A stretch of 9,270 nucleotides of DNA from an uncultured Polyangiaceae bacterium (GTDB lineage Bacteria > Myxococcota_A > Polyangia > Polyangiales > Polyangiaceae). Where the stretch lies: NCBI GenBank assembly GCA_938004815.1, contig CALKVR010000849.1, positions 1 through 9,270 of the forward strand, read 5' to 3'. Under the pieces are notes generated by a model. That model saw only the letters and a list, made by a program, of their open reading frames with translations. It made no database searches and had not been told where the DNA came from. Both the position numbers and the translations under genes were made by a program. Shown piece after piece: positions 1 through 5,813 of the stretch. Position 1 is the stretch's first letter; the number at the start of each line of letters is the position of its first letter.

Positions 1-1273
1 AAAGGGCGAGTTGAGGGGGGAGAGCGGCGACAGCGAGGACGCGTGCGAGCGCGGGTCGTGGGAGAGAGGGCACGGCGCGCAGCGCCAGCTCACGCATGAC
101 CGCCTCTTCGAGCGGGGCGAGGTTGAATACCTCGAGCGTCGCGCCTCGCACGTTCACGTCGCCGGCGGCGGCGACGATGACGACGCGCGCGCCCGCATCG
201 CGGAGCGCCCCGAGCCGGGCGCCGACGTCGGCGGGGAGCTTCTCGGCGTCGTCGACGAGGGCGACGAGCCCCTCGGCAGAGACACCATGGGTCTCGAGAT
301 CGAGCTCGGCGCCCGCGGTCGGGCCACCCTCGATCCACGCGACATGCTTGCCAAGCGCGCCGAGCGACCAGGCCAGACGACGCAAGATCGTCGACTTGCC
401 GGAGAGCGGCGGACCGGTCACGACGACGCCCGCGCCGGGCCGCAGCGCCTCGACCTGGGCGAGGAGCGCGCGGGATGGCTCGTCGAGGCCGACGATAGGC
501 CAAGCCGCCGTCGCCGGCCCGACCTCGGCGCTCCCCAAGCTCGGCAGGGCCCGTCGCATCGCGCTCGCGAGCTCGTCCACGCTCGGGAACCGATCCTCGG
601 GCCGGCCGCGCATGGCGCGGGCCACGACCTCACCGAGCGCGGTGTTCGCGCTGCCCTCGAGCTCGCTCGCCACCTCGTCGAGGACGTCCGAGAGGGTCGC
701 TCCGAGCGCGTAGACTTCGGCGCGAACCGTGAGCGAGCCGCCCTCGAGCAGCTCGGGCGCGGCGTACCGCGGCGTCAGACCGAGGGCGCGCGTGCCGCCC
801 TCTCGAAAGACCGTCACGAGACCGAGATCGACGAGGGTCGCGGGGCCCTTCGCGGGGACGATCACGTTCGCAGGCTTCACGTCGCCGTGGAGTAGCTGCG
901 CGCGGTGGAGGCGGGTGAGCTGATCGGCGACGTCGAGCACGGCGCCGATCACCGCGAGCGGCTCCGGCGACGGCGCGGCGAGGAGGCTCGCGAGGCTGGA
1001 GCCCTCGACCAGCTCGCGCAGCATGTACGGCCGCGCGGTGCCGGGCATCCGGCCGAACCGGAGCACGCGCGGAACGCCGAGGCCCTCGAGGCCCGAGAGC
1101 GCCGCCGCTTCGCGTACGAGCGCGGCGACCTCTTGCTCGTCGCCTCCTGCGCCGAGCGTCTTGAGCGCGAGCACGTGCGCGGTCAGCCGATCGCGGACCG
1201 CCCACACTTCCCCGCCGCCCCCCTTGCCCAGACGGCTGACGGGCTCGTAGCGAGGAGGCAGCTCGGGCGACAC
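1..1273 (-). CDS. Hanks-type Ser/Thr protein kinase fused to a P-loop ATPase, 3' end outside window
   Basis: The 424 visible residues begin with a complete eukaryotic-type kinase domain (about residues 9-245). Visible motifs are the glycine loop GKGGGGEV (16-23), ATP-binding Lys in LALKTL (K38), catalytic loop HGDVKPAN (129-136; D131, N136), DLG metal motif (149-151), and TPRYAAPE (167-174). HRD is HGD, so this is a non-RD kinase. DLG replaces DFG. A second nucleotide-binding module follows, with Walker A GPPLSGKST (287-295) and a Walker B-like strand LVALVDDAEKL (336-346), as in kinase/AAA-type ATPase fusions common in myxobacteria. The frame stays open to position 1, so the C-terminus (often TPR-like in such fusions) is missing. 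I chose the GTG start at 1273 because it lies one base after the stop of the upstream gene (TGA-G-GTG), suggesting reinitiation. An in-frame GTG at 1294 is the alternative. Neither has a clear Shine-Dalgarno site. The substrate is unknown. Confidence 0.9.
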   Translation of the reverse strand, partial: MSPELPPRYEPVSRLGKGGGGEVWAVRDRLTAHVLALKTLGAGGDEQEVAALVREAAALSGLEGLGVPRVLRFGRMPGTARPYMLRELVEGSSLASLLAAPSPEPLAVIGAVLDVADQLTRLHRAQLLHGDVKPANVIVPAKGPATLVDLGLVTVFREGGTRALGLTPRYAAPELLEGGSLTVRAEVYALGATLSDVLDEVASELEGSANTALGEVVARAMRGRPEDRFPSVDELASAMRRALPSLGSAEVGPATAAWPIVGLDEPSRALLAQVEALRPGAGVVVTGPPLSGKSTILRRLAWSLGALGKHVAWIEGGPTAGAELDLETHGVSAEGLVALVDDAEKLPADVGARLGALRDAGARVVIVAAAGDVNVRGATLEVFNLAPLEEAVMRELALRAVPSLPRPALARVLAVAALPPQLAL

Positions 1274-1274
1274 C

Positions 1275-2252
1275 TCAGATTGGGAGCTTGCCACCCGCCC
1301 CGAGGCCGAAGAAGAAGCCCGTCACCGAGAACCCTGTGTCCAACCGAACCAAGAACTGTTCGATCGGCAGGACCTCGAGACCGATGTGGGGGAGCGCCAG
1401 GTACGGAAAAATGACCGGCTTCGAGCCGCCGTTCGTCCAGCCCGGCTCGACGTAGCCGCCGTAGTGGTCGTTGTCGTTGCCGCAGTACTGCACGCCGTCG
1501 ACCACGCCGTCGGCGTCGCCGGGGCCCGAGCACTTGGACCACTGATCGGGCTGGTTGGGGTCGGCGTTCGGGTTCTGGTTCTTGGGCTTGGCCTGGTTGC
1601 GCCGGATGTCGCCGAGCACGCCCGAGATCCCGACGCCGCCGCCGAGGAGCAGCGCGACCGTGCCCTTTTTCTCGAGCGGTATGCGCCCGAGCAGATCGAC
1701 GGTCACCGAGATGAGCTTCAGGCTGCTCGAGACGATCTCGTACGCCTCTTTCGGATCTTCACTCGACTTGAACAAGAACTCGTTCATCGAGAAGTCGGCG
1801 TAGGGCACGGTGACCGAGAAGATCACCTCCAGGTGCCCGGACCGCAGCGTGAACTCGGGACCGCCCGAGAAGACGTTGACCGCGCCGGGGCCGCCGTCGG
1901 CAAACATGCTGAAGAGAAAGCCCGGGACGATGAAGTCGCGAAACCGCGCGCCCAAGTAGTACTTGGTCGCGTCGTCGTCGTTCGCCTTCGCGCCCTTGCC
2001 CTCCTTCTCCTCTTCGTCGCTCGTTCCGAATTTGTCTTGCGCCGCGTGCTTCTTTTTCTCTTCGTCGGTCAGCGCCTCGCCTGATGCCGCATCCGCCGGC
2101 TTGTCGGCAGCGGCATCAGGGGGAGAATCCGCGGGCTCTGCGGCAGGCGGCGCGTCGGCGGGCGCCGGATCGGCCGGCTTGCCTTGGGCGAACGCAGCAG
2201 ACGGGCCAAACGTCGCGAGGGCGAGGGCGAAGCAAAGGAGGGGACGTTCCAT
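1275..2252 (-). CDS. Secreted outer-membrane beta-barrel-like protein, unknown function
   Basis: The protein has 325 residues. A signal peptide covers residues 1-22 (MERP, hydrophobic core, cleavage likely at AFA/Q). Next is a long low-complexity Ala/Pro/Asp and then Asp/Glu/Lys-rich stretch (about 24-95). After residue 97 come alternating hydrophobic/glycine strands (for example 140-151, 178-190, 197-212, 300-318) that look like a beta-barrel. Residues 216-275 are Asn/Asp/Pro-rich with two cysteines (C241, C257), a likely surface loop with one possible disulfide. The ATG at 2252 is preferred over upstream starts because GAGGAG sits 5 nt before it and the signal peptide starts there. It is the first gene of an operon with the kinase/ATPase. 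I do not recognise a named family. Barrel and location are inferred from composition. Confidence 0.78.
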   Translation of the reverse strand: MERPLLCFALALATFGPSAAFAQGKPADPAPADAPPAAEPADSPPDAAADKPADAASGEALTDEEKKKHAAQDKFGTSDEEEKEGKGAKANDDDATKYYLGARFRDFIVPGFLFSMFADGGPGAVNVFSGGPEFTLRSGHLEVIFSVTVPYADFSMNEFLFKSSEDPKEAYEIVSSSLKLISVTVDLLGRIPLEKKGTVALLLGGGVGISGVLGDIRRNQAKPKNQNPNADPNQPDQWSKCSGPGDADGVVDGVQYCGNDNDHYGGYVEPGWTNGGSKPVIFPYLALPHIGLEVLPIEQFLVRLDTGFSVTGFFFGLGAGGKLPI

Positions 2253-2383
2253 GGTGGCTCCTCGGGCCTGGATGAAGGTACACGAGTCGAGTCTCCGGGC
2301 GAAAGTCCACGACAAAGGGTAGGCTAGCCTCGTCCGTGCGCTTCGCGGCACGGGGCTCGAGGGGGGCGGCAAGGCTCCTCGGC
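2253..2383. promoter_or_regulatory. Divergent promoter region between outer-membrane protein and hydrolase genes
   Basis: These 131 bp separate two divergently transcribed genes, so both promoters should lie here. On the minus strand TACCTT (2280-2275) is a possible -10, putting the start of transcription about 15 nt before the ATG at 2252 and leaving room for its GAGGAG site. On the plus strand TAGCCT (2325-2330) is a possible -10. It lies within a perfect 10-bp palindrome, AGGCTAGCCT (2321-2330). No convincing -35 hexamer is visible on either strand. Confidence 0.4.
2258..2263 (-). promoter_or_regulatory. Shine-Dalgarno site of the outer-membrane protein gene
   Basis: GAGGAG on the minus strand lies 5 nt before the ATG at 2252. 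It is one of the clearest ribosome-binding sites in the window. It fixes this start over in-frame upstream codons that would put 40 residues ahead of the signal peptide. Confidence 0.75.
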
Positions 2384-3496
2384 ATGATCGTCAACTCCAC
2401 CACCGTCGTTCAGACCATCGATCGCGACGAGCGCGCGTCCTTCGACAAGGACCTCATCGTCGTTCGCGCCGGGACCGCATCGACGGTCCGCCGCTTCGAC
2501 GGGTCACCGACCCCGCCCGGGACGCCCCTCGCGATGATCCGCAAGCGGCTGGCCGGGCGAAAAGAGCACCTCGCCCCGATCGTGCTCATCCACGGCTACG
2601 GGCAGAACCGCTACGCGTGGCACCTGCCGTCACGGAGCTTTTTCAACTACCTCGCCAAGGCCGGTTTCGACGTCTTCAACCTCGAGCTGCGCGGGCACGG
2701 CCGCTCGCGGCACCTCGGGGCCCACCCGCCTCGCGCGGTCACGACCTTCGTCGATGAAGACGTCCCCGCCGCCATCGAGGAGGTGCGGCGGCTATCCGGC
2801 GACCGCCCCGTGTACCTGATGGGCCACTCCCTCGGCGGTCTCGTGGCCTACGCGTCGGCGGCGGTGCTCAAGGAGAAGATCGCCGGCGTCATCACCCTCG
2901 GCAGCCCGTACCAGTTCACGCGCGGCTCGCTCGCGCTGTCGCTGTTCTCGGCGGCGCTCGTCGCGGTCGACTCGAGGGTGCACCTCGGCCACGGTGCGTT
3001 CGAGCTCAAGCCGCTGTCCGAGGCGATGCGCATGCTGCGCGGGTTCGTCGAGAGCCCGATCTTTCCGTCGCCCATCCGCGGCTACCATCCGCGGTCGCTC
3101 GAGCCGCTCGTGCTGTCGCAGCACATGTCGCTGGCCATGGACACGGGCAGCGTCTCGGTCCTGCGCAACATGGCCTCGTCCGCCGCCGAGGCGCGTCGCG
3201 GCGGGCATTGCCTGGGCGAGCTCACCGGCTACGCCGAGGAGTTCGAGTCGCTCGATCTGCCGCTGCTGGTCGTCGCGGGCAAGAACGACGATCTCGCCCC
3301 GCCCGCGTCGGTCGAGCCCGCGTACCTGCGCTCGAGCTCGTCCGACAAGACGTACCGCGTGTTTCCGCGCGGACACATCGATCTGCTCTGCGGCCGGGAC
3401 TGTCCCCAGACGGTGTGGCCGCTCGTCGTGTCTTGGATCATGACGCGCGTCAGGCGAGAAGCCGCGCGCCAGGCCATGGAGACATCATGTCGCTGA
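2384..3496 (+). CDS. Alpha/beta hydrolase, PHA synthase/depolymerase-like
   Basis: A 370-residue serine hydrolase of the alpha/beta fold. Visible parts are the oxyanion-hole strand IVLIHGYGQ (66-74), strand FDVFNLELRGHGRS (95-108), nucleophile elbow GHSLGG (147-152, S149), acid VAGKNDD (297-303, D302 or D303), and catalytic His in FPRGHIDLL (H331). A long insert between the nucleophile and the acid (about 175-285) forms a lid region. Strand order and insert recall class III-type PHA synthases and related depolymerases, but the nucleophile is Ser rather than the Cys of true PHA synthases, so hydrolysis is more likely than polymerisation. No signal peptide is seen, so it is probably cytoplasmic. 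The start at ATG 2384 (AAGG 9 nt upstream) is uncertain: an in-frame GTG at 2336 adds 16 Arg/Ala-rich residues. The next gene overlaps by 10 nt, implying coupled translation. Substrate is not determined. Confidence 0.85.
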   Translation: MIVNSTTVVQTIDRDERASFDKDLIVVRAGTASTVRRFDGSPTPPGTPLAMIRKRLAGRKEHLAPIVLIHGYGQNRYAWHLPSRSFFNYLAKAGFDVFNLELRGHGRSRHLGAHPPRAVTTFVDEDVPAAIEEVRRLSGDRPVYLMGHSLGGLVAYASAAVLKEKIAGVITLGSPYQFTRGSLALSLFSAALVAVDSRVHLGHGAFELKPLSEAMRMLRGFVESPIFPSPIRGYHPRSLEPLVLSQHMSLAMDTGSVSVLRNMASSAAEARRGGHCLGELTGYAEEFESLDLPLLVVAGKNDDLAPPASVEPAYLRSSSSDKTYRVFPRGHIDLLCGRDCPQTVWPLVVSWIMTRVRREAARQAMETSCR

Positions 3497-3753
3497 AGGA
3501 CAAGCTCTTGACCGAGGGCATGAAGCTCACCCAGAACCCCGCCGTCGGCAAGCTGCTCCAGGACGAGCGCTTCATGCGCCTGGTCGTCCTCGCGATGAGC
3601 ATGCCTGGTCGCGTCTCGACCTTCACCGCCGAGCAAAAAGAGCGCTTCGCGAAAGAGATGGGCCTCGCGACGAGCGACGAGGTACGCGATCTCAAGCGCC
3701 AGATCGGCGCGCTCGAAGACACGGTGCGACGGCTCGAGCGCAAGATCGGCTGA
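3487..3753 (+). CDS. Small phasin-like coiled-coil protein
   Basis: An 88-residue protein with no signal peptide. Residues 1-45 form an amphipathic, mostly helical stretch (MSLKDKLLTEGMKL, then KLLQDERFMRLVVLAMSMPG). Residues 49-62 are charged. Residues 62-87 form a heptad-like coiled coil (SDEVRDLK, IGALEDTVRRLERKI). A surface-active N-terminal helix followed by a 'TSDEVRDL...' coiled coil is the arrangement of short polyhydroxyalkanoate granule proteins (phasins), so a granule- or lipid-surface role is suggested. It overlaps the hydrolase by 10 nt and has GGAG 6 nt before its ATG, so the two are coexpressed. That pairing supports a role in storage polymer or lipid-body metabolism, but the similarity is short. 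It could instead be a generic oligomerising partner of the hydrolase. Confidence 0.75.
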   Translation: MSLKDKLLTEGMKLTQNPAVGKLLQDERFMRLVVLAMSMPGRVSTFTAEQKERFAKEMGLATSDEVRDLKRQIGALEDTVRRLERKIG

Positions 3754-3761
3754 CGCGTTCT

Positions 3762-4436
3762 CTAGCGCGCCGAGGCTCGCGAACGCCGCCTGCGGCGGAG
3801 GAGCGACGCGAACGCGAGGAGGACGAGCGCGCTGGCTCCGCCGGCCGCGCCACCGCTCGCGGTGCAGCCGTCTTCGCTCAGACCGCCGTCTTCGATCGCG
3901 TTGCCACCCGGGGGCAAGCTGCAGTCCGAGTAGTCGTAGATGCACTTGTCGGGGTCGCAGGTCAGCTCCCCCTGCCCCGCGCTCTCGTCGGCGCAGTCGG
4001 TCTTGGCCTGGAGCCCGGCGTCGCACGCCTCACCCGCGTCGAGCTTGCCGTTCTTGCACACGGGCGGCGGATGCGACTTCGGGTTGCCGGGGTTCTTGGC
4101 AGAGTTGCTCGACGGCGATGCCCCTGGCGTCCAGGTGCAGTCGGGGTCGCCGAGCTCGATCGCGTTCGACCACCCGTCGCCGTCCGAATCGGCGTTGCAG
4201 AGGTTCGGCCCCCAGACCACGTGATCTTCTTGGATCGTCCCCGGGCCGTCCAGGCTCGAGCGCACGTCGGCCAAGAAGGGCGTGTTCGTCGAGCCGTTGT
4301 CGTCGTTGTGACAGTTGCGGCAGCCGAACACCGAGCCGTTGGGGATCTCGTCGACGCGGAACGCACGCGCGTGCGCCACGCCACTCAGGGTGACGGCTGC
4401 GAGCCCGAGCGCGACGGAAAGGAAAGCCTGCCGCAT
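3762..4436 (-). CDS. Secreted temptin-like protein with CxxCH motif and MYXO-CTERM tail
   Basis: A 224-residue exported protein. The signal peptide is residues 1-23 (cleavage near AHA/R). Residues 30-125 resemble temptin-like domains: IPNGSVFGCRNCH (31-43), WGPNLCNADSDGDGW (75-89), and ELGDPDCTWTPG (94-105). C39/C42/H43 form a CxxCH motif, which is either a c-type haem site or a disulfide/metal site of the temptin fold. DSDGDG (84-89) is a thrombospondin type 3-like calcium loop. Residues 127-172 hold a Cys-rich repeat (CKNGKLDAGEACD...) of the type frequent in myxobacterial surface proteins. The C-terminus (190-224) has a Cys, a Gly/Ala linker, a hydrophobic segment (203-213) and RRRRR: a MYXO-CTERM sorting tail that predicts anchoring at the cell surface. 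It converges on the phasin-like gene with an 8-nt gap. Cys pairing and haem binding are not shown by sequence alone. Confidence 0.85.
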   Translation of the reverse strand: MRQAFLSVALGLAAVTLSGVAHARAFRVDEIPNGSVFGCRNCHNDDNGSTNTPFLADVRSSLDGPGTIQEDHVVWGPNLCNADSDGDGWSNAIELGDPDCTWTPGASPSSNSAKNPGNPKSHPPPVCKNGKLDAGEACDAGLQAKTDCADESAGQGELTCDPDKCIYDYSDCSLPPGGNAIEDGGLSEDGCTASGGAAGGASALVLLAFASLLRRRRRSRASAR

Positions 4437-4444
4437 CGAGCGAT

Positions 4445-4450
4445 ATCCTA
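4445..4450 (-). promoter_or_regulatory. Candidate -10 element (TAGGAT) of the temptin-like gene
   Basis: TAGGAT on the minus strand ends 8 nt before the ATG at 4436. Used as a -10, it would place transcription start at or within about 2 nt of the start codon, giving a nearly leaderless mRNA. AGGA in the same place could instead act as a weak Shine-Dalgarno at 9-nt spacing. No -35 is visible. Confidence 0.35.
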
Positions 4451-4470
4451 AGCGAGCCCCCGACGGCGTG

Positions 4471-4494
4471 CCCAGGACGTGATCACGTCCAGGG
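4471..4494. repeat. Near-perfect 24-bp palindrome (16-bp perfect core) between yaeQ and the temptin-like gene
   Basis: The core GGACGTGATCACGTCC (4475-4490) equals its own reverse complement. CCC and GGG flank it after a single A/A mismatch (4474/4491), so 11 of 12 positions per arm match. It starts 9 nt past the yaeQ stop and is centred about 46 bp before the temptin-like ATG. In RNA it would give a 6-bp stem with a GAUC loop plus 3 outer pairs but no U-tract, so it is not a textbook intrinsic terminator. Its placement upstream of a candidate -10 also suits a dimeric regulator's operator. Confidence 0.55.
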
Positions 4495-4503
4495 GGCCCG
4501 GAC

Positions 4504-5046
4504 CTACACGAGCGCCTCGCGCTCGATCGGTCCCTCGATCGTCGCTTCGCCGACCGTCGCGTAGATCACCCCGTCGTTCCGCACCAGCCCCAGCTTCGTG
4601 TGCTTTTGTACGTGCGGCTCCAGCGCATCGAGGAAGCTCGGCGCCAGTCGGAAGACCTCGATTTCTTCTGCAGCGTGAACGGGGCGCGCCGCGACCTCGC
4701 GCCGCAAAGCCACGAGATCGGTCGCCGTGAAGAGCGACACGCGGCGCGCAGCCTTGGACGCCTTGTGCAGGCGCTCGGCCGACGGCGCGCCGACGTCGAT
4801 CCACGCGAGGAGCACTCCGGTCGGATCGCGCACCGATATCGGCGCCTCTTCGGCCGAGGAGAGCCCGCCCCTGCTGAACGCGATCCCCTCCTCGTACGAG
4901 AGCGCGTACGCGAGCGTGCGCGTGAGCATGAACCGCAGCGTCTCGGACGGGTGCCGCGCGACGCGCAAATCGAGGGTCTCGTAGACCCCGCGGTCGACAT
5001 CCGAGACCGTGAGCTCGAAGCGAAAGAGCGTCGCGTTCGGCGCCAC
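4504..5046 (-). CDS. yaeQ: YaeQ family protein
   Basis: The 180 residues match the YaeQ family along their length. Visible family features are MAPNATLFRFELTVSDVDRG at the N-terminus, VARHPSETLRFML (29-41), LAYALSYEEGIAF (45-57), GLSSAEEAPISVRD (61-74), LLAWIDVGAPSAERLHKAS (79-97), RVSLFTA (102-108), and near the C-terminus DGVIYATVGEATIEGPI. YaeQ proteins have a PD-(D/E)xK nuclease-like fold. Their cellular role is poorly defined, and Escherichia coli YaeQ was linked to transcription antitermination. Length is normal for the family (about 180). The start is a GTG whose position fits the family N-terminus. It has no clear Shine-Dalgarno. It is divergent from the toxin-antitoxin pair (66-bp gap) and 67 nt upstream of the temptin-like gene on the same strand. 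A functional link with either is not evident. Confidence 0.9.
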   Translation of the reverse strand: MAPNATLFRFELTVSDVDRGVYETLDLRVARHPSETLRFMLTRTLAYALSYEEGIAFSRGGLSSAEEAPISVRDPTGVLLAWIDVGAPSAERLHKASKAARRVSLFTATDLVALRREVAARPVHAAEEIEVFRLAPSFLDALEPHVQKHTKLGLVRNDGVIYATVGEATIEGPIEREALV

Positions 5047-5093
5047 GGGACCGTCGTATCACGATCAGCTGCTCGCGTCGCACATGCGCCAAC

Positions 5094-5108
5094 TATGTAC
5101 TATACATA
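5094..5108. promoter_or_regulatory. AT-rich inverted repeat: likely antitoxin operator and promoter
   Basis: TATGTA-CTA-TACATA is a perfect 6-bp inverted repeat with a 3-nt spacer, unusually AT-rich for this sequence. It ends 4 nt before the antitoxin ATG. TATACA (5101-5106) inside it resembles a -10 box and would put transcription start at about the ATG at 5113. Ribbon-helix-helix antitoxins typically autorepress by binding such short inverted repeats in their promoter, so this is a reasonable operator. It also lies in the shared region with yaeQ. Confidence 0.55.
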
Positions 5109-5112
5109 CGTG

Positions 5113-5334
5113 ATGGCGCAGCTGCACTTCTCCGTGGATCCAGAGACGAAAGAGCGGCTCACGCGTGAGGCCGAAGCGCGCGGGATGAGCCTCTCTCAGT
5201 ACCTGTCCAGCATCATCCGGCGCGAGGTTCCGCAGGCGTGGCCGAAACGATACCTCGATCGCGTGGTCGGCAGTTGCGCGGGGTCGGGGTTGCGTGAACC
5301 GCGCGAGCTCGACGTCGACGATGTGACACTGTGA
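5113..5334 (+). CDS. Ribbon-helix-helix antitoxin, VapB type
   Basis: A 73-residue protein. Residues 2-38 form a ribbon-helix-helix DNA-binding fold: strand QLHFSVD (3-9), helix PETKERLTREAEARG (10-24), turn MSLSQ (25-29), helix YLSSIIRREV (30-39). The C-terminal part, WPKRYLDRVVGS (43-54) followed by a short acidic tail, is the toxin-binding region seen in antitoxins paired with PIN toxins. The ATG at 5113 was chosen because the fold starts right there. The ATG at 5095 would add only MYYTYV and lies inside the inverted repeat. There is no Shine-Dalgarno, and a leaderless mRNA is possible. Its stop overlaps the toxin start as TGATG. Expected role: bind and neutralise the toxin and repress the operon. 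Confidence 0.85.
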   Translation: MAQLHFSVDPETKERLTREAEARGMSLSQYLSSIIRREVPQAWPKRYLDRVVGSCAGSGLREPRELDVDDVTL

Positions 5335-5738
5335 TGTATCTGCTCGACACGAACGCCTGCATCCGTGTGCTCAACGACAGTTCGCCGGCCGTCGTCGCCC
5401 GCTTCGGCCGCGAGTCGCCGGCCACGATTCGGTTGTGCTCGGTGGTCAAAGCCGAGCTCTTGTTCGGGGCAAGGAAGAGCCGTCGCGTCGCCTCCACTCT
5501 CGAGAGTCTCGAGCGTTTCTTCGAACCGATCCCGAGCGTGCCCTTCGATGACGCCGCGGCAGAACAGTACGGCGTCATCCGCGCACAGCTCGAGCGAAGC
5601 GGCACACCTATCGGTGCGAACGACATGATGATCGCGGCCATTGCCCGACATCACGATTTCACCCTGGTGACCCGAAACGTAGACGAGTTTCGGCGCGTCG
5701 CCGCGCTGCGCGTCGAGAATTGGGAGGCGGCGCGCTGA
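5334..5738 (+). CDS. vapC: PIN-domain ribonuclease toxin, VapC type
   Basis: A 134-residue single PIN domain of normal VapC length. The acidic Mg2+-binding residues are all in place: D5 in YLLDTN (2-7), E41 in VVKAELLFGA (37-46), D97 in GANDMMIAAIA (94-104), and D117 in TRNVDEFRRV (113-122). VapC toxins are endoribonucleases that usually cut tRNA or rRNA and stop translation. The target cannot be read from sequence. I start it at ATG 5334, which shares its A with the antitoxin TGA (TGATG, one-base overlap). The adjacent GTG at 5331 would add a single residue. The pair looks intact, with no frameshift or missing catalytic residue. No mobile element flanks it. Confidence 0.92.
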   Translation: MYLLDTNACIRVLNDSSPAVVARFGRESPATIRLCSVVKAELLFGARKSRRVASTLESLERFFEPIPSVPFDDAAAEQYGVIRAQLERSGTPIGANDMMIAAIARHHDFTLVTRNVDEFRRVAALRVENWEAAR

Positions 5739-5745
5739 GGCAGGC

Positions 5746-5773
5746 GCGGGGCAAGCGCACGGCCGCGCCCCGC
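5746..5773 (+). terminator. GC-rich hairpin after the toxin gene
   Basis: GCGGGGC (5746-5752) pairs perfectly with GCCCCGC (5767-5773) around a 14-nt loop, beginning 7 nt after the toxin stop. There is no T-tract, so it would be at most a weak or Rho-assisted terminator. Confidence 0.25.
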
Positions 5774-5800
5774 CTCGATCATGGCCGGCCGATCAGCTGC

Positions 5801-5806
5801 TAGCTT
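5801..5806 (+). promoter_or_regulatory. Candidate -10 element (TAGCTT) of the small hypothetical gene
   Basis: TAGCTT ends 7 nt before the GTG at 5814. As a -10 it would start transcription at or next to the GTG, giving a leaderless mRNA. No -35 is recognisable 16-18 bp upstream. Confidence 0.35.
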
Positions 5807-5813
5807 CAGGCAC

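Noticed and set aside
11..895. Long open frame on the plus strand
   Set aside because: It lies antisense to the kinase/ATPase, which has all expected catalytic motifs in order. The plus-strand product is Arg/Gly-rich with no fold-like pattern, a typical shadow in high-GC DNA.
1386..2084. Open frame on the plus strand
   Set aside because: Antisense to the outer-membrane protein gene, which has a signal peptide and a strong ribosome-binding site. Val/Arg-rich runs only.
2321..2330. Palindrome AGGCTAGCCT as an operator
   Set aside because: Only 10 bp, a length that occurs by chance. It is kept only as part of the divergent promoter region.
4450..4480. Sigma-54 promoter upstream of the temptin-like gene (GGGCACG on the minus strand)
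   Set aside because: The -24-like half is present, but no GC falls at the required spacing for the -12 half.
4600..5112. In-frame upstream extension of the antitoxin gene
   Set aside because: This stretch is antisense to yaeQ. The ribbon-helix-helix fold begins at the ATG at 5113, so the extension is an accidental open frame.
5062..5801. 12-mer CGATCAGCTGCT occurring at 5062-5073 and 5790-5801, both in intergenic DNA
   Set aside because: A 12-base match is expected by chance at about this frequency in 9 kb of GC-rich DNA, and the flanks do not match.
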